A stretch of DNA of 12,417 nucleotides from the NCBI GenBank assembly GCA_964549245.1, contig CAZJUO010000033.1, positions 1-12,417 of the forward strand, in the 5' to 3' direction. The notes under the pieces were generated by a model. It was not told the origin of the DNA, made no database searches, and saw only the letters and a program-made list of their open reading frames with translations. Source of the DNA: CAZJUO01 sp964549245 (lineage in GTDB: Bacteria; Patescibacteriota; Patescibacteriia; UBA10025; JAHIVO01). Shown piece after piece: positions 1 through 6,288 of this stretch. The position numbers and the translations under genes were made by a program. The first letter of the stretch is position 1; each line of letters opens with the position of its first letter.

Positions 1-1
1 G

Positions 2-76
2 ATATTTAACCCTTTGAGTATATCATTTGTCGCATTTTTAATGGGAATTATGCGCGGGGCTAAACCTACGGCCTGA
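2..76 (+). CDS. C-terminal end of an upstream gene (partial)
   Basis: Frame 2 is open from the window edge to a TGA at 74-76 and encodes about 24 residues ending in RGAKPTA. The stretch before it (FVAFLMGIMRG) is hydrophobic, as in the last helix of a membrane protein. No start is inside the window, and the family cannot be named from so few residues. A T-rich run follows at 87-94 but no convincing hairpin precedes it. That this is a real gene end is an inference from the open frame and from the intergenic character of the sequence after it. Confidence 0.35.
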   Translation: MFNPLSISFVAFLMGIMRGAKPTA

Positions 77-115
77 ACTCATAATCTTTTTTTTGAAAGT
101 TAAAAAAGTGTGCGC

Positions 116-170
116 TTGCTTTATGGTCGTCACATACGCTATAATGTAGCAATAAAAAAAGCACATTATA
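116..170 (+). promoter_or_regulatory. Promoter with inverted repeat over the -10
   Basis: A sigma-70-like pair is visible: TTGCTT at 116-121, an 18-bp spacer, and a perfect TATAAT at 140-145. The -10 is also the left arm of an inverted repeat: TATAATGT (140-147) against ACATTATA (163-170), 15 bases apart. The repeat spans the expected transcription start, so it could be an operator or a 5' hairpin. It lies 41 bp before the gene at 187. Confidence 0.6.
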
Positions 171-186
171 AATAAAGGAGGCGCGA

Positions 187-954
187 ATGGAATGTCCGCA
201 ATGCGTAACCTGGCACGACCGGCCAAAGATTAAATGGCGATACGACCGGGGAAGGCATTTTTTGGAAGGCTGTCTGGGATTATCAGCGGCCATAGCATTG
301 TTTATGCTATCATTTGGCGCGGAGTGGCTTGGCCTTGTTCAGGAAACTGATGAATTGGGAGCAGGATTGAAGCCTTTAGCCTTTTGGTTATTGGTAACCT
401 TGGCAGCGATATCGCTCGTTATTTGGGTTTGGAGCCTGATTCCGCAAAGCAAGCTCTATGGCCACCGGTTCATACTTTTTTTGGACCAGGAGGGCCGCTC
501 TCATATGCACGCTAGTAAGGGTAATCCGGAGTTTATTCCTCCAGAAAAAGAGCAAATGGGTATTCATCTTTCCTTTTCGCCGATAACCCATTGGCATTTT
601 GACCGATTATGGCTGGAAGTGACTACCGGCGGCTGGCTTAAGGGACCGCGCGCTACTGTTAAAGGTTACCATCCGTGGCCACTTTGTATGGCCGATACGC
701 TGCGATATAGACGCTCATCCGCTAAAGAATCGTTCGCTAAAATATTGGCGAAGAGTTTAGGGTTTTATTATGATATGGATCATTGGTCAGCCAAGATAGA
801 TGAGGAAGGTGTCATCACTTTAGACGCCGGGAAGGGTGTTACAAAATCTGGTGATTATGGTGACCTCTTACGTCTGCTTCAGCAGTATCGCGGAAAATGG
901 GAGTATCGCAATAGGTTATCTCCCCAAGTATTATTAGCCCAAAGCACTGATTAA
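187..954 (+). CDS. Unknown protein with two membrane helices
   Basis: I do not recognise this 255-residue protein. The N-terminus carries a CxxC (Cys3, Cys6) followed by a basic stretch. Two hydrophobic segments lie at about residues 28-50 and 63-85, so the protein probably has a short N-terminal part, a helical hairpin in the membrane, and a soluble domain of about 170 residues rich in Trp, His and aromatic residues. The start is well supported: a strong AAAGGAGG Shine-Dalgarno sequence (174-181) sits 5 bases before the ATG. It has its own promoter upstream and a terminator at its end, so it is a single-gene unit not co-transcribed with the regulator that follows. No catalytic motif is visible and no function is proposed. 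Confidence 0.85.
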   Translation: MECPQCVTWHDRPKIKWRYDRGRHFLEGCLGLSAAIALFMLSFGAEWLGLVQETDELGAGLKPLAFWLLVTLAAISLVIWVWSLIPQSKLYGHRFILFLDQEGRSHMHASKGNPEFIPPEKEQMGIHLSFSPITHWHFDRLWLEVTTGGWLKGPRATVKGYHPWPLCMADTLRYRRSSAKESFAKILAKSLGFYYDMDHWSAKIDEEGVITLDAGKGVTKSGDYGDLLRLLQQYRGKWEYRNRLSPQVLLAQSTD

Positions 955-969
955 ACATCAGTGCTTTTT
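941..969 (+). terminator. Rho-independent terminator containing the stop codon
   Basis: An 11-bp perfect stem pairs AAAGCACTGAT (941-951) with ATCAGTGCTTT (957-967) around a 5-base loop, followed by further T residues. The TAA stop (952-954) is the first three bases of the loop, so the terminator overlaps the last four codons. Confidence 0.85.
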
Positions 970-999
970 AATATGCCTACCTAGTAGTAAAGACCCGTT

Positions 1000-1029
1000 T
1001 TGACATAACCAGCAAAGAGGTGGTAGTAT
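1000..1029 (+). promoter_or_regulatory. Promoter of the Fur-family gene
   Basis: A consensus TTGACA (1000-1005), an 18-bp spacer and TAGTAT (1024-1029, 4 of 6 matches) form a sigma-70-like promoter. The predicted start of transcription is near 1036, inside the palindromic operator that follows, so a bound regulator would block initiation. The leader would be about 30 bases and has no clear Shine-Dalgarno sequence. Confidence 0.7.
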
Positions 1030-1031
1030 AG

Positions 1032-1054
1032 TTATTAATAATCATTATTAATAA
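1032..1054. promoter_or_regulatory. Perfect 23-bp palindrome, Fur/PerR-type operator
   Basis: The arms TTATTAATAAT (1032-1042) and ATTATTAATAA (1044-1054) are exact reverse complements around a single C at 1043. The central 7-1-7 core reads TAATAAT-C-ATTATTA. It differs by one base per half from both the known Bacillus Fur box (TGATAAT-N-ATTATCA) and the PerR box (TTATAAT-N-ATTATAA). It covers the predicted transcription start of a Fur-family gene, which is the usual place for an autoregulatory site. Confidence 0.75.
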
Positions 1055-1066
1055 TAAATTTACCGT

Positions 1067-1621
1067 ATGAAAAAAAATTTATCCAGCACAAAAGATAATA
1101 AAAAAGAATTCCGCTTAACTAAGCAAAGGATAAGCATATTACAGCAAGTGCGAAAGGATCATGGTCACCCCACGGCTGAAATAATATATAGACGCCTCAA
1201 AAAACAATATCCGCAAATAAGCTTAGCGACAGTCTATCGGAATTTACGGTTTTTGGCTGAACACGGCTATTTAAAGGAGTTTGTCATTGATAAAGTGGCC
1301 CATTTTGAAGGGCGCGTTGATTCGCATATCCACTTTGTTTGCGAGAAGTGCCACGGGGTTGAGGACTTGGAAGGTGCTGGCGATAAAACACTTTTTAACC
1401 TGGTAAAAAGCATTGCCAAAAAGCATACATTTTATATTCGCTCGGAAAATTTTGAAGTCAGGGGGATTTGCCGAACATGCCAAAAGACGCTTACGCCAAA
1501 AAAGCTGGTACCAGAGTTATTTTGTATTGCCTGCGGGTCACTGCACGATGATTTGAATAAAGAAGAGCCGGTTTGCGCTTCATGTAATTTTAAAATAAAT
1601 TGTGAATATATTAAGAAGTAA
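1067..1621 (+). CDS. Fur/PerR-family regulator with extra C-terminal zinc ribbon
   Basis: This is a metal-dependent repressor of the Fur family, 184 residues against the usual 140-150. Residues 15-75 are the winged helix (GHPTAEIIY, SLATVYRNLRFLAEHG). The sensing domain has the expected ligands: His34, Glu81, His87, His89 and Asp100. The structural zinc site is Cys92/Cys95 and Cys135/Cys138. The residue matching PerR Asp85 is Glu (Fur-like), while the residue matching PerR Asp104 is Asp (PerR-like), so iron-sensing against peroxide-sensing cannot be decided. Residues 150-184 add a second cysteine cluster (Cys153, Cys156, Cys170, Cys173, Cys179) that resembles a zinc ribbon and is not part of the normal family. 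The gene lies under a palindromic operator and ahead of sufCBD, and probably controls itself, the suf genes and the nearby superoxide dismutase and ferritin genes. Confidence 0.92.
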   Translation: MKKNLSSTKDNKKEFRLTKQRISILQQVRKDHGHPTAEIIYRRLKKQYPQISLATVYRNLRFLAEHGYLKEFVIDKVAHFEGRVDSHIHFVCEKCHGVEDLEGAGDKTLFNLVKSIAKKHTFYIRSENFEVRGICRTCQKTLTPKKLVPELFCIACGSLHDDLNKEEPVCASCNFKINCEYIKK

Positions 1622-1631
1622 TTAACAAACA

Positions 1632-1713
1632 CTTGTCCCTCGGCTTTGCCGAGGATGATGCTGCGCATCAGATTGCTTCGTTCCTGCCTCTGGCAGGAAC
1701 TCGCAATGACAAG
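1632..1713. repeat. Cloverleaf-like palindromic repeat (REP/MITE type)
   Basis: The 82-bp element is closed by CTTGTC (1632-1637) and GACAAG (1708-1713). Inside are three hairpins: CCTCGGC/GCCGAGG (1638-1654), TGATGC/GCATCA (1656-1670) and GTTCCTGCC/GGCAGGAAC (1680-1700). The last sits inside an ATTGC/GCAAT stem (1672-1676 with 1703-1707). Read on the minus strand it begins TGTCATTGCGAG and includes GAAGCAATCT. From memory, this matches a palindromic repeat scattered through many bacterial genomes. It is open in frame with sufC, which creates a false 30-residue N-terminal extension there. Confidence 0.8.
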
Positions 1714-1722
1714 AAAAAAATT

Positions 1723-2457
1723 ATGAACCGATTACAAATTAAAAATCTACACGCTTCCGTCGCGGATAAAAAAATATTAAAAGGCATCAGCCTGCTTATT
1801 AAACCTGGTGAAATTCATGCTTTGATGGGACCTAATGGTTCGGGTAAGTCTACCCTAGCTTCAACGCTGATGGGACATCCAGGATACACGATTACCAAGG
1901 GAACAATATTATTGAACAGCAAAACTATTTCCAAGGCTGCGCCGGATGAACGTTCCCGCCTGGGAATGTTTTTGTCGTTCCAGTATCCGGCTGAAATTGC
2001 CGGATTGTCATTCGAACATTTTTTACGCTTTGCTTATAATACCCTTCACGCGACTACTATCGACCCTTTAAAATTCCGTACGATATTGGAGCAGAAAATG
2101 AAATTATTACATATGGGGGATAATTTTATCAATAGGTATTTGAATGAGGGATTTTCCGGCGGTGAGAAGAAGAAATCTGAAATACTGCAGTTAGCCATCT
2201 TAGAACCAAAGGTGGCGATATTGGATGAGACTGATTCGGGCTTGGATGTCGATGCGCTAAAATCCGTGGCGCAAGGAATTAAAAAAGTTAAAACACCAAA
2301 GATGAGCATCATTTTGATAACACATTACTATCGAATTTTAAAATATATCCAACCGGACAAAGTTCATATTATGGTGGATGGCCGCATAGTAAAATCAGGC
2401 GGCAAAGCACTGGCCACACAGGTTGAGCGTAAGGGATATAACGGATTAGTCAAATAA
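1723..2457 (+). CDS. sufC: SufC, ATPase of the SUF Fe-S assembly complex
   Basis: SufC is the ABC-type ATPase that drives the SufB-SufD scaffold, in the cytoplasm. The 244-residue protein has Walker A GPNGSGKST (36-44), the signature FSGGEKKK (144-151), Walker B AILDETDSGLD with Glu169, and the switch histidine His201 in ITHYYRIL, as in known SufC. I chose the ATG at 1723. The frame is open back through the palindromic repeat to 1633, but that extension is only translated repeat, and 244 residues matches the usual length of about 250. No clear Shine-Dalgarno sequence is present; an A-rich run lies before the start. It follows the Fur-family gene by 101 bases and precedes sufB by 38, probably in one transcript. 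Confidence 0.95.
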   Translation: MNRLQIKNLHASVADKKILKGISLLIKPGEIHALMGPNGSGKSTLASTLMGHPGYTITKGTILLNSKTISKAAPDERSRLGMFLSFQYPAEIAGLSFEHFLRFAYNTLHATTIDPLKFRTILEQKMKLLHMGDNFINRYLNEGFSGGEKKKSEILQLAILEPKVAILDETDSGLDVDALKSVAQGIKKVKTPKMSIILITHYYRILKYIQPDKVHIMVDGRIVKSGGKALATQVERKGYNGLVK

Positions 2458-2495
2458 TTACCAATAAACAATTTCCAATTACCATAAAGTTTTTA

Positions 2496-3887
2496 ATGAT
2501 CAATAGTGCAAAAAAACCAACAAAGCAATTAGAACCCGATCGGGTTCGTTATTCATACAGGGTAAAAAAGGGCTTAGATGAGCGGATTATTAAGGAAATA
2601 TCGCACCTAAAAAAAGAGCCTGACTGGATGCTGGAAACCCGCTTGCGCGCTTATAAAACGTTCCAGTCAAAAAAAATGCCTCGTTGGGGAGCTGATTTGT
2701 CCGAATTGGATTTTAATGATATTTATTATTACCTCAAACCAACCGAGGCGGTTGGCCGCAGCTGGGAGGAAGTGCCGGATCGTATTAGAAATACCTATGA
2801 TAAGCTTGGCATTCCGGAAGCCGAGAAAAAATACTTAGGCGGGGTTATGGCCCAATATGAATCAGAAGCGGTGTATCACAGTATCAAGGATAAAATGGCA
2901 AAGATCGGTGTAATCTTTGAAGACATGGATACGGCAGTAAAAAAATATCCAGAGTTGGTACGGCAATATTTTTCTACAGTAGTGCCGGCCGGCGACAATA
3001 CATTTGCCGCACTGAATACGGCGGTCTGGTCTGGCGGCAGTTTTCTGTACGTGCCGGCGGGAGCAAAAGTGCAGTTTCCTTTACAATCGTATTTTCGGAT
3101 CAACGCGGAAAAAGTCGGGCAGTTTGAGCGTACTATGATCATTGCCGAGCCGGGATCGCAGGTTCATTATATCGAAGGGTGTACTGCGCCGATATATTCG
3201 ACTAGCTCACTGCACGCCGCGGTGGTCGAAATTATTGTCAAACCAGGAGCCAGAGTGCGCTATACGACCGTACAAAACTGGTCAAAAAATGTGTTCAATC
3301 TAGTAACGAAGCGAGCCTTTGTGCATGAGCAGGGGATCATGGAATGGGTGGATGGCAATCTAGGCAGTCGTGTTACTATGAAATATCCCTCGGTGTATTT
3401 GCTTGGCCGTAAAGCCCGCGGAGATGTCCTGTCTATTGCCATGGCGAGTAAAGGCCAGCACCAAGACGTTGGGGCTAAGGCAATCCATGGGGCGCCAGAA
3501 ACTTCTTCCACCATTATTTCCAAATCAATTTCCAAAGGGACCGGCCGCGCCTCGTATCGCGGTTTAGTTAAGGTACCGCGAGGCAAAAAAGGGTGCAGGT
3601 CAAATGTGGTTTGTGATGCTTTATTATTGAATAAACAGTCTCGTTCTGATACGTATCCGACTATGGATATCAAAGAGGCTGATACGTGTATTGGCCATGA
3701 AGCTTCGGTTGGTAAGGTCGGAGAAGAGCAGCTCTTTTATCTGATGAGCCGCGGTTTGACCGAGCAACAGGCCATGTCTATGATCGTTTCAGGATTTATC
3801 GAGCCAATTGCCAAAGAGCTGCCTATAGAGTTCGCTGCAGAATTAAATAGGTTAATAGAGCTGGAAATGGAAGGTAGCGTTGGGTAA
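2496..3887 (+). CDS. sufB: SufB, Fe-S cluster scaffold subunit
   Basis: SufB forms the SufBCD scaffold on which new iron-sulfur clusters are built from SufS-derived sulfur. At 463 residues it is slightly shorter than the E. coli protein (495). The N-terminal helical region (about 1-130) is followed by the long beta-helix core. Conserved features include EGCTAP with Cys229, HAAVVEI and VQNWSKNVFNLV, Cys373 in VVCDALLL (matching the essential C-terminal cysteine of E. coli SufB), and His401-Glu402 in GHEAS at the SufB-SufD interface. The ATG at 2496 lacks a clear Shine-Dalgarno sequence. A 29-base stretch (3723-3751) is identical to part of sufD. Confidence 0.96.
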   Translation: MINSAKKPTKQLEPDRVRYSYRVKKGLDERIIKEISHLKKEPDWMLETRLRAYKTFQSKKMPRWGADLSELDFNDIYYYLKPTEAVGRSWEEVPDRIRNTYDKLGIPEAEKKYLGGVMAQYESEAVYHSIKDKMAKIGVIFEDMDTAVKKYPELVRQYFSTVVPAGDNTFAALNTAVWSGGSFLYVPAGAKVQFPLQSYFRINAEKVGQFERTMIIAEPGSQVHYIEGCTAPIYSTSSLHAAVVEIIVKPGARVRYTTVQNWSKNVFNLVTKRAFVHEQGIMEWVDGNLGSRVTMKYPSVYLLGRKARGDVLSIAMASKGQHQDVGAKAIHGAPETSSTIISKSISKGTGRASYRGLVKVPRGKKGCRSNVVCDALLLNKQSRSDTYPTMDIKEADTCIGHEASVGKVGEEQLFYLMSRGLTEQQAMSMIVSGFIEPIAKELPIEFAAELNRLIELEMEGSVG

Positions 3888-3931
3888 TAGTTTATAATGT
3901 ATTTATGAATAATTCATAATTATTGCTTTGA

Positions 3932-4615
3932 ATGAGCTTAAAATCATTACGTAATCATCAAATACTGGAGATAAATCATCCGGTCACTACCGTTCAAGTT
4001 GGTAGTGGTGTCCAGGGCACCATTTTCATACGGCGAGCTCAACAGGTAACTGTAAATGTTGAAAAAAACGGCCATATCGAGGTAGTATTCTTTATGCGCC
4101 ATAAGCCTCTGCCCAGGTGCACGATAATAATTCATTTGCTGGGCAAAGGGGCGACCGCCAGGGTTTCCGGTTCACTGCATGGGCACCAACATGATCAGCA
4201 AACGGTTGAGGTTATGATGCATCATGCCGCCCCCAATACTAAGGGTGATATATTGATACGGGGAGTGTTTCAAGATCAGTCTCGGGGGTTTATTAGCGGT
4301 TTGCTGCGTATTGATAAAAAAGCACAGGGGGTTGATTCTTATTTCGCTGATGATGTGTTGCTATTTGACCAGGCCATGGCTATCGCAGAACCACGCTTGG
4401 AAATATTGGCCAATGACGTGCGCGCTTCGCACGGTTCGACTACCGGCCGGGTCGATGAAGAGCAGCTCTTTTATCTGATGAGCCGGGGCTTGAAAAAAGA
4501 AGTCGCGGAGAAAATGATTATCAGCGGTTTTTTGAATAAAGTCATTAGTCGTTTCCCGGAAGCGGTGTTGCCAATTATTAGCCAGAAAAAAGGGAATAAT
4601 AAAAAAGCCAAGTAG
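3932..4615 (+). CDS. sufD: Short SufD, beta-helix partner of SufB
   Basis: SufD pairs with SufB through their C-terminal helices and helps bring in iron. This protein has 227 residues; E. coli SufD has about 420. The beta-helix core and the C-terminal SHGSTTGRVDEEQLFYLMSRGL region are present, including His167 at the position of the functionally important SufD histidine. The N-terminal helical domain is absent. The Cys that often precedes the SHG motif is Ala here. The frame is intact with no sign of a frameshifted N-terminus in the 44 bases after sufB, so the short form looks real; short SufD-like proteins occur in other minimal SUF systems. The gene ends in a terminator hairpin that contains its stop codon. 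No strong Shine-Dalgarno sequence is visible. Confidence 0.88.
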   Translation: MSLKSLRNHQILEINHPVTTVQVGSGVQGTIFIRRAQQVTVNVEKNGHIEVVFFMRHKPLPRCTIIIHLLGKGATARVSGSLHGHQHDQQTVEVMMHHAAPNTKGDILIRGVFQDQSRGFISGLLRIDKKAQGVDSYFADDVLLFDQAMAIAEPRLEILANDVRASHGSTTGRVDEEQLFYLMSRGLKKEVAEKMIISGFLNKVISRFPEAVLPIISQKKGNNKKAK

Positions 4616-4626
4616 CACTTGGCTTT
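4602..4626. terminator. Shared convergent terminator, stop codon in loop
   Basis: AAAGCCAAG (4604-4612) pairs with CTTGGCTTT (4618-4626) around a 5-base loop that begins with the sufD stop TAG (4613-4615). Read on the minus strand the stem is followed by a run of six T residues and then ATTATT, so it is a strong terminator for the zinc-ribbon gene. On the plus strand only TTT follows, so it is weaker for sufD. Confidence 0.8.
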
Positions 4627-4654
4627 AGCGGGTAGTTTTTTGAATATCCCGATT

Positions 4655-4918
4655 TTATTTCTTTCTTTTTTTACCTTGGCAGTTTTTTTTGCACTTGCTC
4701 ATGAGCAGTACCACTTCAGTGGTAACAACGTGGATGTAGGTGGCTTTGTGGGGCGGTTGCTTGTCTATATAGTATTCCATAGTGCATTCAACTAATTTAT
4801 TGCCACAAAATGGGCAGCAGCATTTACCAACTTGAGATTGCATTTTGATTTGATCTTGTTCGCTAATTCGTTGGGGAACGCTTTTATGTGCGCCAATTTG
4901 TTCTGTTTGACTGGCCAT
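4655..4918 (-). CDS. Small zinc-ribbon protein of unknown function
   Basis: An 87-residue protein on the strand opposite to the suf genes. The first 30 residues are polar and probably flexible. Then come three adjacent cysteines and a CPFC knuckle (Cys33-35, Cys38), then Cys45, and later Cys76 and Cys80, ending in a very basic tail (GKKRKK). The CPFCGNKL pattern is typical of a zinc ribbon. The start at 4918 has GGAGGA just before it (4921-4926); the spacing is short, but an in-frame TAG upstream excludes an earlier start. A TTGACA promoter and a terminator in the right orientation support a real gene. Its place between sufD and sufS might suggest a metal-related role, but this is only inference. 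Confidence 0.7.
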   Translation of the reverse strand: MASQTEQIGAHKSVPQRISEQDQIKMQSQVGKCCCPFCGNKLVECTMEYYIDKQPPHKATYIHVVTTEVVLLMSKCKKNCQGKKRKK

Positions 4919-4932
4919 AGTCCTCCATTTCT

Positions 4933-4948
4933 CCAGCTAGTAAGCTGG
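4933..4948 (-). promoter_or_regulatory. Hairpin in the leader of the zinc-ribbon gene
   Basis: CCAGCT (4933-4938) and AGCTGG (4943-4948) are a perfect 6-bp inverted repeat with a 4-base loop. It lies 14 bases before the start codon in the minus-strand leader and could affect translation. No regulator is known. Confidence 0.4.
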
Positions 4949-4991
4949 TATGTTTGTGCATGTATCGTAAAAGGAACGGAAATATTACCGC

Positions 4992-5020
4992 AGATTAACA
5001 AATTAGATTATTTGTGTCAA
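4992..5020 (-). promoter_or_regulatory. Promoter of the zinc-ribbon gene
   Basis: On the minus strand there is a consensus TTGACA (5020-5015), a 17-bp spacer and TAATCT (4997-4992, 3 of 6 matches). It points away from sufS and would give a leader of about 65 bases. Confidence 0.5.
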
Positions 5021-5032
5021 GATATAAGTAAG

Positions 5033-5071
5033 TAATTAGTAATTAGGTAATAAAGTAACTAAGTAATGTAG
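5033..5071. repeat. Degenerate octamer tandem repeat before sufS
   Basis: Five imperfect units of about 8 bases, approximate consensus TAANTAAG, run from 5033 into the first base of the sufS start codon. No promoter is clear here. A TATAAG at 5023-5028 could act as a -10 for sufS, but no good -35 is paired with it. Confidence 0.5.
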
Positions 5072-6288
5072 TGCTAAGGCAAGATATCAAAAAAGATTTT
5101 CCAATATTCAACAACAATCCTGGGCTGATATTTCTAGATTCCGGGGCTTCTACCCAAAAACCACAGCCGGTTATTAAGGCGGTTTCTGATTGCTATGAAA
5201 AATACTACGCCAATGTGCATCGCGGTATTTATCAGCTGTCACAGCGTTCGTCTGATGCTTATGAGGCAGTGCGGGAAAAAGTGGCCGGTTTAATTAATAC
5301 AAAAAATACGCAAGAGATTATTTTTACCCGTAATACCACTGAAAGTATCAATTTGGTGGCGTATACTTGGGGAAGGCAGTTTATCCAGCCGGGTGACGAA
5401 ATTATCGTTACGGAAATGGAGCATCATGCCAATATGCTGCCCTGGCGTTTTTTGGCTGAAGAAAAGCAGGCCCGCTTGCGGTACTGGAGTATTGACCAGC
5501 AGGGGCGATTGGCTGATGAGCTGCCAAAGCTATTAACTAAAAAAACAAAGCTGGTAGCCTGCACCCATATGTCAAATGTGCTTGGTACGATTAACCCAGT
5601 CCAGGATATCGTCAGGCAAGTAAAGGAATGTAACAACAATATTGTAGTGCTGGTCGATGGAGCACAGTCAGTACCGCATTTCCCGGTTGACGTTTCCGTT
5701 ATCGGAGCCGATTTTTATGTTTTTTCTTCGCACAAAATGTGCGGTCCAACCGGCGTAGGGGTATTATACGGCCGCCGCGAGTTATTGGATAAAATGGACC
5801 CTTTTCTATACGGAGGGGATATGATTTCAAACGTTACTTTTGATAAGGCTGAATGGAATGAATTGCCTTATAAGTTTGAAGCCGGTACGCCGAATATTGC
5901 CGGGGTGATCGGTTTTGGCGCGGCTATTGACTATTTGCAAAATGTCGGCCTGGAAGCGGTTTATAAGCATGAACAGGAGATAACTAAGATAGCCCTGGAA
6001 AAACTTGGGGGCATCGAGGGGTTGCGGCTGCTCGGCCCGCACGAGCCAGAGGCTCGCGGCGCGGTCTTTGCCTTTGACTTGGCAGGGGCCCATCCGCATG
6101 ATGTCGGTTCGATTCTCGATGAAGAGCATATTGCTGTTCGCACCGGACACCACTGCACGCAGCCGCTGCACCAGAAGTGCGGTTTGAGCGCCACGACCAG
6201 AGCAAGTTTTTATTTGTATAATACGTTGGAGGATATAGACGCCTTAGTAGCCGGCCTACAAAAAGTAAAGGAGGTATTTGGAGTATGA
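5071..6288 (+). CDS. sufS: SufS cysteine desulfurase
   Basis: SufS takes sulfur from L-cysteine with pyridoxal phosphate and passes it as persulfide to SufU or SufE. The 405-residue protein is full length for group II desulfurases. Visible landmarks are LDSGASTQKP near the N-terminus, TEMEHHAN, the cofactor aspartate region VDGAQSVPH, the Schiff-base lysine Lys222 in SSHKMCGPTG, and the catalytic Cys362 in RTGHHCTQP. The start is a GTG: an in-frame TAA lies 15 bases upstream, and the residues that follow (LRQDIKKDFPIF) align with normal SufS starts. No Shine-Dalgarno sequence is evident. It overlaps sufU by 4 bases (ATGA), so the pair is translationally coupled. Confidence 0.96.
   Translation: MLRQDIKKDFPIFNNNPGLIFLDSGASTQKPQPVIKAVSDCYEKYYANVHRGIYQLSQRSSDAYEAVREKVAGLINTKNTQEIIFTRNTTESINLVAYTWGRQFIQPGDEIIVTEMEHHANMLPWRFLAEEKQARLRYWSIDQQGRLADELPKLLTKKTKLVACTHMSNVLGTINPVQDIVRQVKECNNNIVVLVDGAQSVPHFPVDVSVIGADFYVFSSHKMCGPTGVGVLYGRRELLDKMDPFLYGGDMISNVTFDKAEWNELPYKFEAGTPNIAGVIGFGAAIDYLQNVGLEAVYKHEQEITKIALEKLGGIEGLRLLGPHEPEARGAVFAFDLAGAHPHDVGSILDEEHIAVRTGHHCTQPLHQKCGLSATTRASFYLYNTLEDIDALVAGLQKVKEVFGV

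Noticed and set aside
1633..1722. N-terminal extension of SufC from a TTG start
   Set aside because: It is translated palindromic repeat; the ATG at 1723 gives the normal SufC length and N-terminus.
3260..3673. 137-residue minus-strand ORF inside sufB
   Set aside because: Shadow of the sufB coding frame; no recognisable domain and no start signals.
4832..5035. 67-residue plus-strand ORF over the zinc-ribbon gene
   Set aside because: It is antisense to the zinc-ribbon gene, which has better promoter, terminator and motif support.
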